A DNA stretch of 64,000 nucleotides from Beroe forskalii (GCA_011033025.1 WFMF01000210.1:62001-126000); one strand, 5' to 3'; shown: positions 37,101 through 47,853, counted from the first letter of the stretch. Numbers and translations are program-made. Notes: a model not told the origin generated them from the sequence alone.

Positions 37101-39750
37101 CATTGTGTGCGTGGTGCTGTACGTGATCTACTTCATTGACATCGTGGGCAGGTGTTCAGGGTGGATGTGCTGGGTGCCCCAAGCACCAAAGAAAGCTGAT
37201 GCTATCGAGATGGAGGGACCTACCAACATAACTCCAGGTAGGGAGAATGATAATAAGCGTACAGAGACATGAGCATAGACTATTATAACGACACATTGCT
37301 GATCGTATTACAGCAACTGAGCAGCACTGTACCTTGTGTGCAGATGAAAATTAAAAGAAGTAAGCTTTGTGAAGGTAAGTCCTGTTTAAGATAATGGTGC
37401 TTAACTGCTTACTCCTTAAACATAAACTGTTCCTCAAGCATAAAGGTATATATTTCCTTATTTAAGTATTTAGTGCGTTTAGTTTAGTGGATATAAACCA
37501 CTCAAAACAGAAGTAGATTTATTATAATAAGATCATGTGACCTTACTATTAACTTAATAAGGGATTGAATGGTGAATCAATGAAAGAATGACGTTCTGGT
37601 ATGATTTAAGGCACATTAACATACTTTAGTCCGTTCTTTGATGTGTTTCGTAAAGGTATATAATCCCATGAGGGCATGATACTAAGTTTACTAAATTTCA
37701 TTAGCTTAATTGCCAAGAAACGCAGTTTTTTTTGAAAGATGGGCAGAAAATATGAGCTCTAGATCATAATTCGACAATATGAGAACATCAAAGGGCAAAG
37801 GCTCTGGATTTTTCAAAGAGCGCCTGATAACTCGTGTATAATATTATAATCTTTAAAATAGAGGACCCTATACATCTTATTAGTGTCATAGACGAACTTA
37901 ATTCAGTCAATATGCTGGTGCATCATAAGAATCTTTTGTTGCATGTTTCAACGATAAATTTTAAAAGCTAAAGCATCTTTGCCCATCTCAGAATATTTCC
38001 TGCAAGCGGATGAAACGGACGCAACGTTTGAGGTGAAGAAGGACAACATCGAGAAACATCTACGGCTGGATTCAACGTAAACTTTGATCAAAGAAAAGAC
38101 TTTATTCGAGAGCAATAAATCACAAAGTGCCTAAATGATGTCTGTGCGGCATAGGTTCACATAAGTTGAAAATCACATCCTTATCCTCCCAAGTCCCTAA
38201 ATTGAAATTTAAAGTTTATCTTCGGTATATCTTCTTCGGTATTCAATTTGAGGTAAAATTTGCTCAACATACTAACATAGGTCTTGTGTCTCGCATTAAG
38301 CAACCATTTTAACAAAATTGTCCTCGAAATTATGCAAGAGCATTTTCATTATGATACAGTGATTTATCAAACTTTTCTGCTTCTGGGGAAGAGAATATGA
38401 TTCCAGAGAAGCGAAGCATTTCCTTATTTGGTTTCAAGTCACGTAGTACATCTCAAAAATAGTTTTTCAAAATATATGTGAAAATTTTTACAGGAAAAAG
38501 AAATTTATCCTTACTCTGGGGCATGGGCCTTATCCTCCCTATGAGAAATAGATTTCAACTTTTTTGAAGGGGTGCTGTGTGGAATTGTGTCATTGTGATT
38601 AAAACTTCATGAGCTCATACCACACGTAACTCTCAAGCGAAAATCCCCTTTATTCTGAAAATAAAGAGATCTACACTTACTTGATTTAGGAGAAAGGCCA
38701 CTGGTACTCTCATCGAGACTGTTCCCGCTAGTTATTCTGCTACATGATACATCTTCTTCGGTGGTGCCACTCGACATGTCTAGCTCCAGATCCATCATGT
38801 TCAGTATGTCTGAAATAATTAACTTTTACATGCTCACTGCCTGTCATTAACAGCCAGTGAGCTGCGCACGATACGCTGCGCACGATACGCCGCGCACGTA
38901 GGAGTTTGACACGTCACAGTAATGTTAGTTGGAGCACCAGTCTGACAGCTCCAGTCACTTCACAGCCAGTCCCACAGCTTCAATGTTATCAATATGAACA
39001 CACTATGTGCTATATGCTGAGGGTGACAAATATAGCTCACAGATATACCTCAAGCAACCACACCGCTGTAGCTAAGTCTTGGGTTGTAGCTAAGTCTTGG
39101 GCAAATAAAGTTGTAGCTAAGTCTTGGGCAAATAAAGTATGGATTACAATTATTAGCACTGGTTTTATTTCTCAATGAAAGTATCATGTCTTTAAGCTTT
39201 TCTATCAACCATTTCACTGTCATCCTTGTTTTCACACCTAGAATACAGTTATTTAAAAGTTTTCTTATCAAGTCATTGCTGTTGCATAATTATTGCCAGT
39301 TTTAAACTTACAGCATAAATAATAGACTGGCAAATAATTGGTCGATGGTAATGATATTATTGAAGTATTGAATATACAGTGTTAATTAAAACCTATAAAT
39401 TTAATTGACAATTATAAGTGCTAAATACAATTATATTGCTGTAAATGATGATAAACATAATTATCAGTGTCTTCATCTAACTGAAATTATATTAATTATT
39501 GCCTACCCAAATAAAACTCCAACTTCGTTAAAAGGTTAGTTTCACTTGCTAATGGTCCAATTGCATGAGTTTCATTTAATCGCCTAAACATGAAATTTAA
39601 GAATCTATTAATAATTTCTATATCCAAGGTTTAATCAAAAAAAGTGAATGATTTACCTGAAGTTGATGGCATAGCTGGAGAGAGGTCTAAAAGAGATGAA
39701 TCTATTATCTCCTCTTTTGAATAAAATATGTCATGCTCTGATACCTCCAT
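34165..39750 (-). CDS. Four-exon gene, 153 aa, unknown function
   Basis: Minus-strand exons: 39750-39657 (ATG at 39750, with an in-frame TGA two codons upstream), 38809-38681, 34980-34817, 34239-34165 (TAG). Introns are GT-AG with acceptors ttatttcag, caatttcag and cttatttcag and donors gtaaat, gtaagt and gtataa; phases 1, 1, 0 join exactly. Each exon is too short to stand out alone. The protein starts MEVSEHDIFYSKEE. Residues 1-75 are acidic and serine-rich (MMDLELDMSSGTTEEDVSC). Residues 75-153 are basic and probably helical (KISIRKWRTLRKPEKN, ASDVRKAFEKKRRLEDYMKE, KKTCKSKTV), ending KPWEE. There is no signal peptide or membrane segment, so it is likely cytoplasmic or nuclear. I do not recognise the family. 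Intron 2 contains the whole plus-strand gene at 35341-38080. Confidence 0.65.
34316..34625. mobile_element. 310-bp MITE with 26-bp terminal inverted repeats
   Basis: Starts ggggccatccataaaggacg and ends with the exact reverse complement (26 bp each). The interior is G-rich and repeats gcggacgtcc/gcggacgttc about six times, some copies in inverted orientation. gaa flanks both ends, a possible 3-bp target duplication. It lies in intron 3 of the minus-strand gene. No coding capacity. Confidence 0.85.
35341..38080 (+). CDS. Type I membrane protein, coiled-coil ectodomain (3 exons, ~365 aa)
   Basis: Exons 35341-36179, 37068-37237 and 37992-38080, with phases 2 and 1 joining exactly (AG|A, then G|AA). 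Signal peptide MHALLYLTFLALSPLSEG. Residues ~19-125 look like a small beta-rich domain reminiscent of one repeat of an R-type (beta-trefoil) lectin (YWIYEAGALWTRD, KLCVQNETTLVLC, VTWGYNEGKM); that is a weak resemblance. Residues ~135-262 are charged heptad-like coiled coil. Six N-glycosylation sequons (N66, N162, N166, N223, N249, N269) fit an extracellular location. The membrane helix is ~288-307 (DYLIIVCVVLYVIYFIDIV), followed by WMCWVP and a short cytoplasmic tail. If exon 2 is not spliced at 37237, it reads to a TGA at 37270 (347 aa). Exon 3 ends KKDNIEKHLRLDST, and AATAAA follows 33 bp later. Function unknown; an adhesion or receptor role is a guess. Confidence 0.75.
36345..37060. repeat. 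C-rich minisatellite filling intron 1 of the coiled-coil gene
   Basis: Units of ~20-40 bp built from actcactccccttcaaacccc and cacactccccctcaaa fill most of the intron between 36179 and 37068. They end in a ctctctctctctttccag polypyrimidine acceptor. A 266-codon proline/serine frame runs through it, but it is repeat translation. The strand is almost free of G. Confidence 0.9.
38114..38119 (+). terminator. Polyadenylation signal AATAAA of the coiled-coil gene
   Basis: aataaa within gagagcaataaatcac, 33 bp after the TAA that ends the proposed third exon. Its position supports that exon being terminal. Confidence 0.6.
38860..39130. repeat. Short direct repeats
   Basis: gctgcgcacgatac is repeated side by side at about 38870 and 38884, and ttgtagctaagtcttggg occurs three times in 39075-39125, twice with gcaaataaag. 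These are small local duplications in intron 1 of the minus-strand gene. Confidence 0.7.
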
Positions 39751-40954
39751 CGCTCAGAGATGGTTGTAAGTATGTATTAGCTTTATTTCTCAAATGGGCA
39801 AACTTTAATGAACGTTTTTACTGGCTTGGATGGTTGTTGCCTGTTATACACGTTCTGCTATTTCATTCGTCAAAAAATAAGCAAGAGTACCTATAACTTA
39901 TAAATGCTTACGAAAAAAACCGTTGGGTTTCTCTTTATTTCTTTAATTGGAAGTATAGTCAATTGGATGTACGTTCAATGAGACAAATTAGGTATTCAAT
40001 AATAGAATTGGAACTTTGAACTTTTGAAAGGTTGAACATTTCATGGCACTTATGGTTAACAGACGCGGACGTATTGAGTAAAAAACGCAAGTTTTTGAAG
40101 GGTGCCAGGGTGGTAATAAAAACTTAAAAAGGGTTTTTTTATGTCAAACACAATTTCAAAGTTTGCATTCAGGCTATATTTTTTTGCACTTAATGTCGGA
40201 AGTTATGTTTAATAATACAAATAATGTTTAATAATATAGTGATGCACGGACGTGTGATGTGCACTTTATGTTTTTATGTGGCTTTAGTCTTAGCCGACCA
40301 ACTTCAATTCAATGAGGTCCAAGCTATACAGGAGCTGGAAGCCCATTGATTTAAAGTAGTACCAACTACCATTATTAGTAGTACCATTTATTCCTTCCCC
40401 GTTCATTAGTAGCTTATGTTTCTTAAACTGTAGCCTGAGCTTTTGTGTACTTTACTAACTTTACTAACTTCTTTACTAACTTCTTACACCGTACTAGCAT
40501 GAGCTTTTATGTTCTTATTTTATTATCTTTATTGACATGGACTCATCGTATAACAGCACTTCTGTACTGTAGTTTGTACACAAAATAATTCTATCAGAGT
40601 CGGTGTCTCGTGAAATTCGTTTTATTCATGTACCTTTCGTTTCTGTGTTAGTATGTTCGACAGTTACCTTTCCTTGATCATGTTGGGAGTATTAAACATT
40701 ACCTCACCCACCTTCCATCTCCTTCCCCCTGACACTACTCATATCATTGATAACTTTATAAGCACACTCTCATCTTCCATCTTCAGCTGACAATGATAAT
40801 CACATTATTTTCAAAAGCTTCTGATTTTAAAACTTTATCGTATCATTTAAACGTTTTAAACTTGCTCCTTAAATTGCCTCGCCCTTTTTTCTGCAAAAAT
40901 TAATGTTTATAATTTTCTAAATTCCTCCGACAATCACGTTGATACTAAAAGCAT
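39751..40954. other. Intergenic, 5' flank of the minus-strand gene
   Basis: AT-rich with minor tandem words (actaacttctttactaactt). No frame or exon pattern I can support. Confidence 0.4.
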
Positions 40955-41345
40955 TAACCACCCGAATCCACCCAAACCCACCCCGAAATCACTCGATTTA
41001 GCCTCAAACCCACCAGATTTAGCCTCAAAACCACCGAAAACCACGAAAACCACCTGAACCCATCTGAAATCACCTGAAACCACCCGAAACCATCAAAAAC
41101 TCATACTTTGGGTGGTTTTGCCTGGTTCCGCTTGTTTCGGGTGGGTTCAGGTGGTTCCATCTGAACCCAACCGAACCCACCTTAAGCTTAACCCACCCTA
41201 ACCCTAACTAGAGTCTTACCATAACCCTCACCCCACTCCCCAACCCTAACCTAACTGGGTAAGGGTCAAGGTTGGGGCCCAACCCCAACCCTAACCCAGC
41301 CAAACACTAAATTTTGGCTGGTTTCGTGTGGTTCCACATTTGAAA
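40955..41345. repeat. Degenerate ccacc-gaaacc repeats with an inverted half
   Basis: 40955-41100 is built of ccacccgaaacc/ccacctgaacc words. 41105-41160 is the inverse (gggtggttttg, ggtgggttcaggtggttcc), and 41190-41320 contains accctaaccctaac and caaccccaaccctaaccc runs. Related gggtggtttcgggtgg words recur at 42105-42185. It is a decayed minisatellite. Confidence 0.7.
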
Positions 41346-42280
41346 TAAAATTTGTTAATGATTACAATATTAATTTTTCATATCTTCCGACCTTCAATAA
41401 TTTATGCATTGAAAAAGTTAAATTGCATTATTGCAGATACCCACGACGTCTTAGCTGAATAATGTGATGCAATGATAGCCGAAAAGAAGGGGACGACATT
41501 TAGTGACTGGGGGGAGCAATAGCTCGTCAGCTCGAGGAGCTAGTAAGCGCTCAGACCAGTTTGTAGATTAACAAAAGGTGTAAAAAAGCCACAATGCGCA
41601 TACGAAACCAGCTACCCCAAAGCCATAGGACAGAGGCAACGCACGGCATTTCTGCATCGAGTTTGGTCACTTGAATCAAGTAAAGTTGATAGCCATTTAA
41701 AGTTTAAATCAGTACTTTTCTATTAGGTAAGTTCTTAACTTTTTTTGAAAACATATAGTGATGATGATTGTCTCAATTTTAGTGGCAGAGAGTTCCAGAA
41801 AGCAGACCTACAAAGATTAAGTTTTTTGTAAGTGCCAACCAATTTAGGACATTTATAATAAAGTTCAAGTTCTGCAGATCTGGTGGCCGTTGAATGAATC
41901 TGGTGGCCGTTGAATAAATTTTTGTGAAACTTTGCGTTAGTTTAGCAGGAAACTCCTTGTTATAGAAATACTCATAGCATAAAACGGCTATGTTGAACCA
42001 GTACAAATCTCTCAATTTTAGAATGACCGAGTTTTTTATACAAGGGTGACGTATCGGTGTAAATTTGCTTGCTTTTCATATTTCTATTAGACAATTATTG
42101 GTTTCAGGTGGGTTTGATTATTTCGGGTGGTTTTGGATGGTTTCAAGGTTAAATTGGGTGGGTTTGGTGGTTTCGGGTGGTTCCTGCTTTTAGTATCGAC
42201 GACACAACCATTAAAAGTGATTTTAATATTACTGCAAACTCGCACGGTCAAATCACTGTCAAATGGACCTGTTGCCATTT
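41346..42280. other. Intergenic
   Basis: No supported gene. The 18-bp word tctggtggccgttgaat is duplicated at about 41878-41915. No signal-anchor exon for the downstream sulfotransferase was recognised here. Confidence 0.35.
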
Positions 42281-42540
42281 AGCTTATTAAATGCGCCTTC
42301 TATCATTTACCGCCCTTAGGATGGGTACATGCCAAGCAAACAAGCAATTATAAAGCATCGACACATGAATTTAAGACATTGTTTCATGTGGTTTAGCTCA
42401 GACATGTAGCTTATTAAATGCGCCTTCTATCATTTACCACCCTTAGGATGGGTACATGCCAAGCAAACAAGCAATTATAAAGCATCGACACATGAATTTA
42501 AGACATTGTTTCATGTGGTTTAGCTCAGACATGTAGTTTA
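42279..42540. repeat. 137-bp tandem duplication
   Basis: agcttattaaatgcgccttc at 42281 recurs at 42418. The two ~125-bp copies are identical except for a cgccc/accac-type difference, so the duplication is recent. Confidence 0.9.
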
Positions 42541-42653
42541 ATTCAGACGTGTATAAATACACGTCCGAGCTTGTATTATTGAATGAGTAGTCGACTAGTT
42601 GTTATTGTTCGATCATATCAGTTATTATGCACCTATTGAGCCTGTTTTTGCAG

Positions 42654-43350
42654 TGCTTCAAAACCATTGTACCGTTCGTAATAAATTATTTCGCACTGTA
42701 GTGCCAAAATCCTGATTTATTACGCACTGTAGTTCATAATAATTTATTATGGTGCAGTGGAACAGTGCGTAATAATTTATTTCACATGGTAGAGCCAGTT
42801 GTACCTTCATACCATAATTTAACATTTAATTTAAAACATTTCCTTGTGTTTGAAAATATCCCCATTTTTACGAGTTAGGTCGGTGCATAATTCGGTTTAA
42901 TAACTCGTAAAAAGTGCAAACCTCTGCAATAAAAACCTCGGCCTTCGGCCTCGGTTTCTAATGAAGGGTTTAGTAACGAGTAAAAAGTACTAAACGTCAT
43001 ATTACACACTCGAGGGCCGGAGGCCCGAGTGTGTAATATGGCATTAAGAAACCGAGGCCGAAGGCCGAGGTTTTTAATGCTGAGTTTAGTACTTTTACGA
43101 GTTATTAAACTAAATTATGCACCGAATTTACTCGGAAAATGGCAATATTTTCAAACACAAGGAAATGTTTTAAATCAAGATTTGAAGGTACAGTTTGCTC
43201 AACTGTGTAAAATAAATTATTACGCACTGTTCTACTGCACCATAATAAATTATTATGACCTACAGTGCGTAATAAATTCAGATATCGGCACTACAGTGCG
43301 TAATAATTTATTGCACACGGTACCCTGGTGCCTATAGGGTTTTTGAAGAC
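42654..43350. mobile_element. ~700-bp fold-back element next to the sulfotransferase
   Basis: Two arms of about 330 bp are reverse complements (for example gtaccgttcgtaataaatta... at 42669 against ...taataatttattgcacacggtac ending 43323, and acatttccttgtgtttgaaa against tttcaaacacaaggaaatgt). They meet at atattacacactcg/cgagtgtgtaatat near 43019. The arms contain aaacctcggccttcggcctc hairpins. A further partial copy follows at 43375-43460. It has no coding capacity; frames such as 43029-43337 are arm translation. Confidence 0.85.
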
Positions 43351-43619
43351 ATAGCATAAACATGCCTGGAAGGTGCATAATGTGATATTACACACTCGGG
43401 CCTTCGGCACTTGTGCGTGATATCCCGGTTTGCACTTTTTACTCGTTACTAAACCCTTCATTTTACATTTGCTCTGCTGATTTGCCCTGCTGCCTTTCTT
43501 CACATTTTATTCATATTTGATTAATAACAACTTGCTTAATTATAACATTGGAAAAGATTTTTCATCTAAACGAAAACGTTGATATTTTATGGTAGTGAGC
43601 ATGACATTGATTATTTCAG

Positions 43620-44790
43620 GGATGCTTTGCAGCTTTTTGATGTTGATACCGAGTTACCTATCCTCTTAAGCAGTTCTTTTTCATTGAATCGAGGGGAATT
43701 TGAAATCCAGCAGAGATTACTGTCAAGAACGGTGGACCCTGCCTTCAATGCCCCGTTGTCAACAAAATATAAAACAATTATCCTAGTGATGTCATTCAGG
43801 ACTGGCTCCACTTTCATGGGTGAAGTGTTTAACCAAAATCCAAATATCTTATATGATTTTGAGCCATTTCATTTTGGGGGCATGAAACACAAAAAAGGAA
43901 AAGGGGTTTATGAAGGGGAGAACCAAAGGCATACAGATCATGAACTGAATATGCTATACTTACAGCAAATATTGAAAAATTGCAGTATCATCCAGAATGC
44001 TTTTGGCAAATTTCCTCACAAACACTGGTGCTGTGGTAACGAAGAGGAAAATTTAGAACTATTTGGTCAAGAAACATGCTATGAAGCTCCAGATGACCCA
44101 GCCAAAGTGAGATCAATTAGACAATACCTTTGTAAGAGAAGGAATGCAGTGGCGTTGAAGGTTATTCGTTTGCGGAGGTTAAAAGATTTGGACCTTATCA
44201 GAAACATTCAAAGTGCTGATGTTAGAGTGATACATGTTCTTCGAGATCCAAGAGGTATGTTTGGATCCCGATCTGGTTTCCCAGATATATTTTATACAAT
44301 GAAGTATCAGTTACGCTGGACAAATCATCTGGATGAAATGCACAAACTTGGACTTGAGGCTCTTTCAGAGTGTCAAAAGTTTTTGGATGACATAGAATAT
44401 GCTGAAAATAGTCCATGGCTGAAAAATCAGTATTTACAAGTAGAGTATGGATCAATGGCAGAGGATTATCAAAAGTTGATAAAAAATATTCACAAATTCA
44501 TCAACGAACCATTGACAGAGGTGGTGATGAAACATTTTGAACAGTCAGTCAATTCAGAGGAAGTATCAAATCGAAATAATTCAGTGACAAATGATTATGG
44601 TAGAGGTGGGGCTTTGGACACATTTAAAAACTCAGCAAAAGTAAACGAAAAATGGCTTCATTGGAGAATCAAGGGAATCAGACTTGTAGACAAGCATTGC
44701 TATAGACTAATTAAAAGAATGAATTGGCCTTTATTAGTTGATCATTTGGGTGACAACTTTGAATATAGACCCATTAACAATATAGTATGA
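43620..44790 (+). CDS. Carbohydrate sulfotransferase, terminal exon (partial)
   Basis: An open frame of ~390 codons ending at TGA 44790. It carries both PAPS-binding motifs of Golgi carbohydrate sulfotransferases of the CHST1-7 (6-O-sulfotransferase) type: the 5'-phosphosulfate loop VMSFRTGSTFMGEVFNQNP with DFEPFH after it (nt ~43786-43866), and the 3'-phosphate motif VRVIHVLRDPRGMFGSR (nt 44221-44271). The enzyme transfers sulfate from PAPS to sugar hydroxyls of glycans. No ATG opens this frame before the catalytic motif. A good acceptor, gattatttcag|g at 43619, shows this is a 3' exon entering in phase 2. The cytosolic tail and signal-anchor helix must lie on an upstream exon not identified here. 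Catalytic residues are intact, so it could be functional. Confidence 0.88.
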
Positions 44791-46425
44791 GGTTGTAGTC
44801 CTTTGCAGCTGTTCAGGATGTAAATATCAAAAAATGTTTGGTAGTACTTGACCATGCTGCAAATACTTGGCATGCAGCTTATCCTACAATTTGCGCCAGT
44901 TGTTGATACCAGTCCTCTGTGTCCATAGCAACTGTTACCAACGTATTGTTCTCCGGTTCTACTCGAGGGTCCTCTTAAGGGTCTACAAAAGTCTGATTCA
45001 AAGTAAAGATTGATAGTTGAGAGCAAGTGAGGGACAAGTGAAACGAGAGGTCTATAATTAAACTTTGGTTAATATTTTGGTTATCAGTACAATCAATATA
45101 ATCAATATAGTGAGGCTAAATAGCACTATCAAGTATAACGTAAATATGAAGCTGGGATAGGTTAGATCTAATAAAGGGCGTGTACGCATAAATGCGTTAA
45201 CAGTCGAGCAATAATGTGACTACTTGGTTGAGAGCGGCCCTTATATACTATAGTACAATCTCTATTCGCTAGTCCCTAGTCCCTATTCGCGAATCACCAA
45301 TTTTAATGGCTTTTGTCATAATTGCTTTTGTCCTAATAGGTCACCTGTTGGCTGGACTAGAGTCGCTTTTGATAGCTTGGATTAACTTATAAGTAGAGAT
45401 ATTTATAATTTTGAATCCACCATGGGCTTTAGGGCGATTAATTAAATGTTTAATTATTATTATTATTATTAAATGGAGCGCCGTTTTCAACAGAAGTCGT
45501 TTTACTTTGCTTATTATAACGTGAATATCATAGGGGAGGGTTCGGTTGTTGGCATCTGCAGGTTGTTGGCATCTGCAGGTAAGTTTGCGCAAATGTTCTT
45601 GTTTGTCAACATCATTAGTAGCTTGCGAGCAATCATGTAAGATGCCAACAATATGCACATGTGCAAACAAATAACGATGTGATATGACTGATTCAATACC
45701 AGAGGAATAAAACAAAAATAAGTTCCACTCAGCCCCAATGGGGGGCTGGCGGGGTTGAGTTCTGGTTTGTTCTTAGGGTAATTATATTATTCTTATGATT
45801 CACGTACCTAAATCTAAATGGAGGTACCTATGTCCATCTTTTTTGAAAGCTTGAATGATGGTACAATGTATTACTGAGTAAGGATACAGTTATTGAGTAA
45901 TTAATTTAGGTATTCAATCTTTTGACTTGATCATAAAAGTGCTGTTTTAAGTTTTATACTTGATATAGTCAAATTTGAGACCTGAATATGTTTTGGACGA
46001 CAAAATTAATTGCCATTAAAGAAGCACATCGTTTCCATTTACATTTGTCTATTGAGTCAAAAGAGAATAAATTAAGTACTGTACTAACCAATTATACATT
46101 TCGTCCGTTTTTTTTTATTAATAGAGTTCAAAAGCCCTTAGTGGTGCCCCTTGGCTTATTGCCTGAGGGAGGGGAAAGAAAATAGAGCGATAGACATACT
46201 GGCAGAATTCACTTAAGTAAACAAAGTTTTGAGTAAACAAAGTTTTTTATTGATCTCCAAAAATTACTCTCTCTATCTCATAGTTTTATTGATATTGTAT
46301 TTCCTTCAAACAACATGTGCACTCTTGCTTATAGCCTGTAAACCATTCAAATATTTGTTCCTATGAGAATTTCTCTAATTATTTAATTACCTTCAATCTA
46401 GTGCATAGTTAGGTTGGGGAACTAT
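44791..46425. other. Sulfotransferase 3' flank and intergenic
   Basis: attaaa near 45052 and aataaa near 45171 are possible polyadenylation signals. The word ggttgttggcatctgca is duplicated at about 45544. (tta)n lies near 45455. No other gene was recognised. Confidence 0.4.
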
Positions 46426-46429
46426 TATG

Positions 46430-46740
46430 GGGACAAATATTTCTGCTCTAAACCCAGCAAACAGCTGGTTGCAATTAATGAGGGCAAAATTTTGTAATCA
46501 TTTGCACCCAGCATCGCTCATTTGTGCTCAATTGAGCTTATTTGCACTTTTTGCAGTCATTTTGTGCTCACAGTGCAAATGTGTGCAACAATTCAAAGGC
46601 AGGAAAAAGCAAGCAAATAAATGCATATGGGTGCAAAGAAAGTTATGGTCGCAAATGAGCCCTCAGTTTTTATGGGCACAAAAATGTTCTGCTCTGCAAA
46701 TTTTTGCTCAATTGAAATGCTGAGCCAAAAAAAATGATTT
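46430..46740. repeat. Cluster of gcaaat/atttgc and ttgagc words
   Basis: About 300 bp dense in gcaaa, atttgc, gtgcaaa and gctcaattgag words in both orientations (atttgcaccc, tttgtgctcaattgagc, gtgcaaatgtgtgcaa). It is bracketed by similar ends, caaatatttctgctct and caaaaatgttctgctct, in the same orientation. No simple period was found. Confidence 0.5.
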
Positions 46741-46749
46741 CATGGGTAA

Positions 46750-47660
46750 GGGTCTTAGTTAGGGTCTGGGTAAGGTTTCAGGATAGGGCACTACCTGTTG
46801 AGTGTTGACCCCCTGGACCCTGGTGAACCCCTACTGACCCTCTGGTTAACCTCTACTGACCACTTTCTGATCATTGTTTTAACTCTTATTGTGACTGTTT
46901 TTGAACATTGTAAAGCAATTTAAATTTCACTTTGCCTTATCATGACGATTCACATGTCAATGACCAGTCGACTGACACACCCTCAACCAAAATACCATAA
47001 ACTCAACCTTTAAGTTATTAAGTTAAGTAAGTTAATAAGTTATGTTAGTTATGTTAGTCTTTTAGCTATGTTAGTTATGTTATCTTTGTTAGTTATATAA
47101 CAAACATAAATAAAAAAAAACTAACACAACTTACATAGTTAAAAGACTAACATAACTAACATAGCTATAAGAGGTATAACACTAACATGACCACCATAAC
47201 ATACTTAACTCATAGGGTGCCTTTATGGTAATTTGGTGCATTGGGTGCATCAGTCAACTGGTCATTGAGGCCTCAAACATCATAATAAGGCAAAGTGAAA
47301 TTTAAAGTGCTTTTGAATGTTCAAAAACATTCATGATTAGAGTTAAACAATGATCAAAAAGTGGTCAGTAGGGGGTCAGCAGGAGGTCAGTATAGGTTGA
47401 CAGGGGGTCAGTAGGGGTGCACCAAGGAATTGACAGGGGTTCAGCTGGGGTCAGTAGGGAGTCGTTGGTATACTTTCATATGAAAGTATGGTTCTCTACT
47501 GAACCCCTACTGACCCCCTGATGACCCACAGGTGAACCCCTGCTGACCCCCTGGACCCTGGTGACTGGTGAGTCCCTACTGACCTCCTGCTGAACCCTTA
47601 CTGACCTCCTGGTGACCCCATGGTGAACCCCTACTGACCCCCTACAGACCACTTACTGAT
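46750..47660. repeat. Fold-back of ctactgacccc minisatellites
   Basis: Left block 46790-46865 and right block 47480-47650 carry ccctggtgaacccctactga units, while 47355-47465 carries the inverse (ggggtcagtaggggt). Between them, 46855-46960 (tgatcattgttttaactctt, aatttcactttgccttat) is the reverse complement of about 47285-47375. The centre is a gttagttatgtta/taacataactaac inverted array. It is a fold-back element about 0.6-0.9 kb long. Confidence 0.75.
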
Positions 47661-47718
47661 AATTATAATTAAATTTATCATGACTGCTTTAAAAGCATCA
47701 CTCAGCCTTAGGCACCTG

Positions 47719-47853
47719 CATCGTTCCGCGTCGATCAAATGAATTGATCAAATGAAAAATGCGCACAATTCCTGTTTTGCGCGGACGTAATCGTAAATGT
47801 GTATTGTGCGTGTTGTTCATTTGATCAATCCATTCGATCGACGCGGAACGATG
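47719..47853. repeat. 135-bp terminal-inverted-repeat element
   Basis: catcgttccgcgtcgatc at the left is exactly complementary to gatcgacgcggaacgatg at the right. Pairing continues inward with small gaps (gatcaaatgaa, tgcgcacaat/attgtgcg). The loop contains gcgcggacg. MITE-like, with no clear target duplication. Confidence 0.85.

Noticed and set aside
39696-39896. 66-codon plus-strand hydrophobic frame
   Set aside because: It is antisense to exon 1 of the minus-strand gene, whose phase-consistent model is stronger.
41200-41320. Interstitial telomere (accctaaccc)
   Set aside because: Only a few imperfect units embedded in a broader ccacc/aaccc degenerate repeat; no sustained array.
43029-43337. 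102-codon frame before the sulfotransferase
   Set aside because: It lies in the arm of the fold-back element and has no domain or splice link to the gene.
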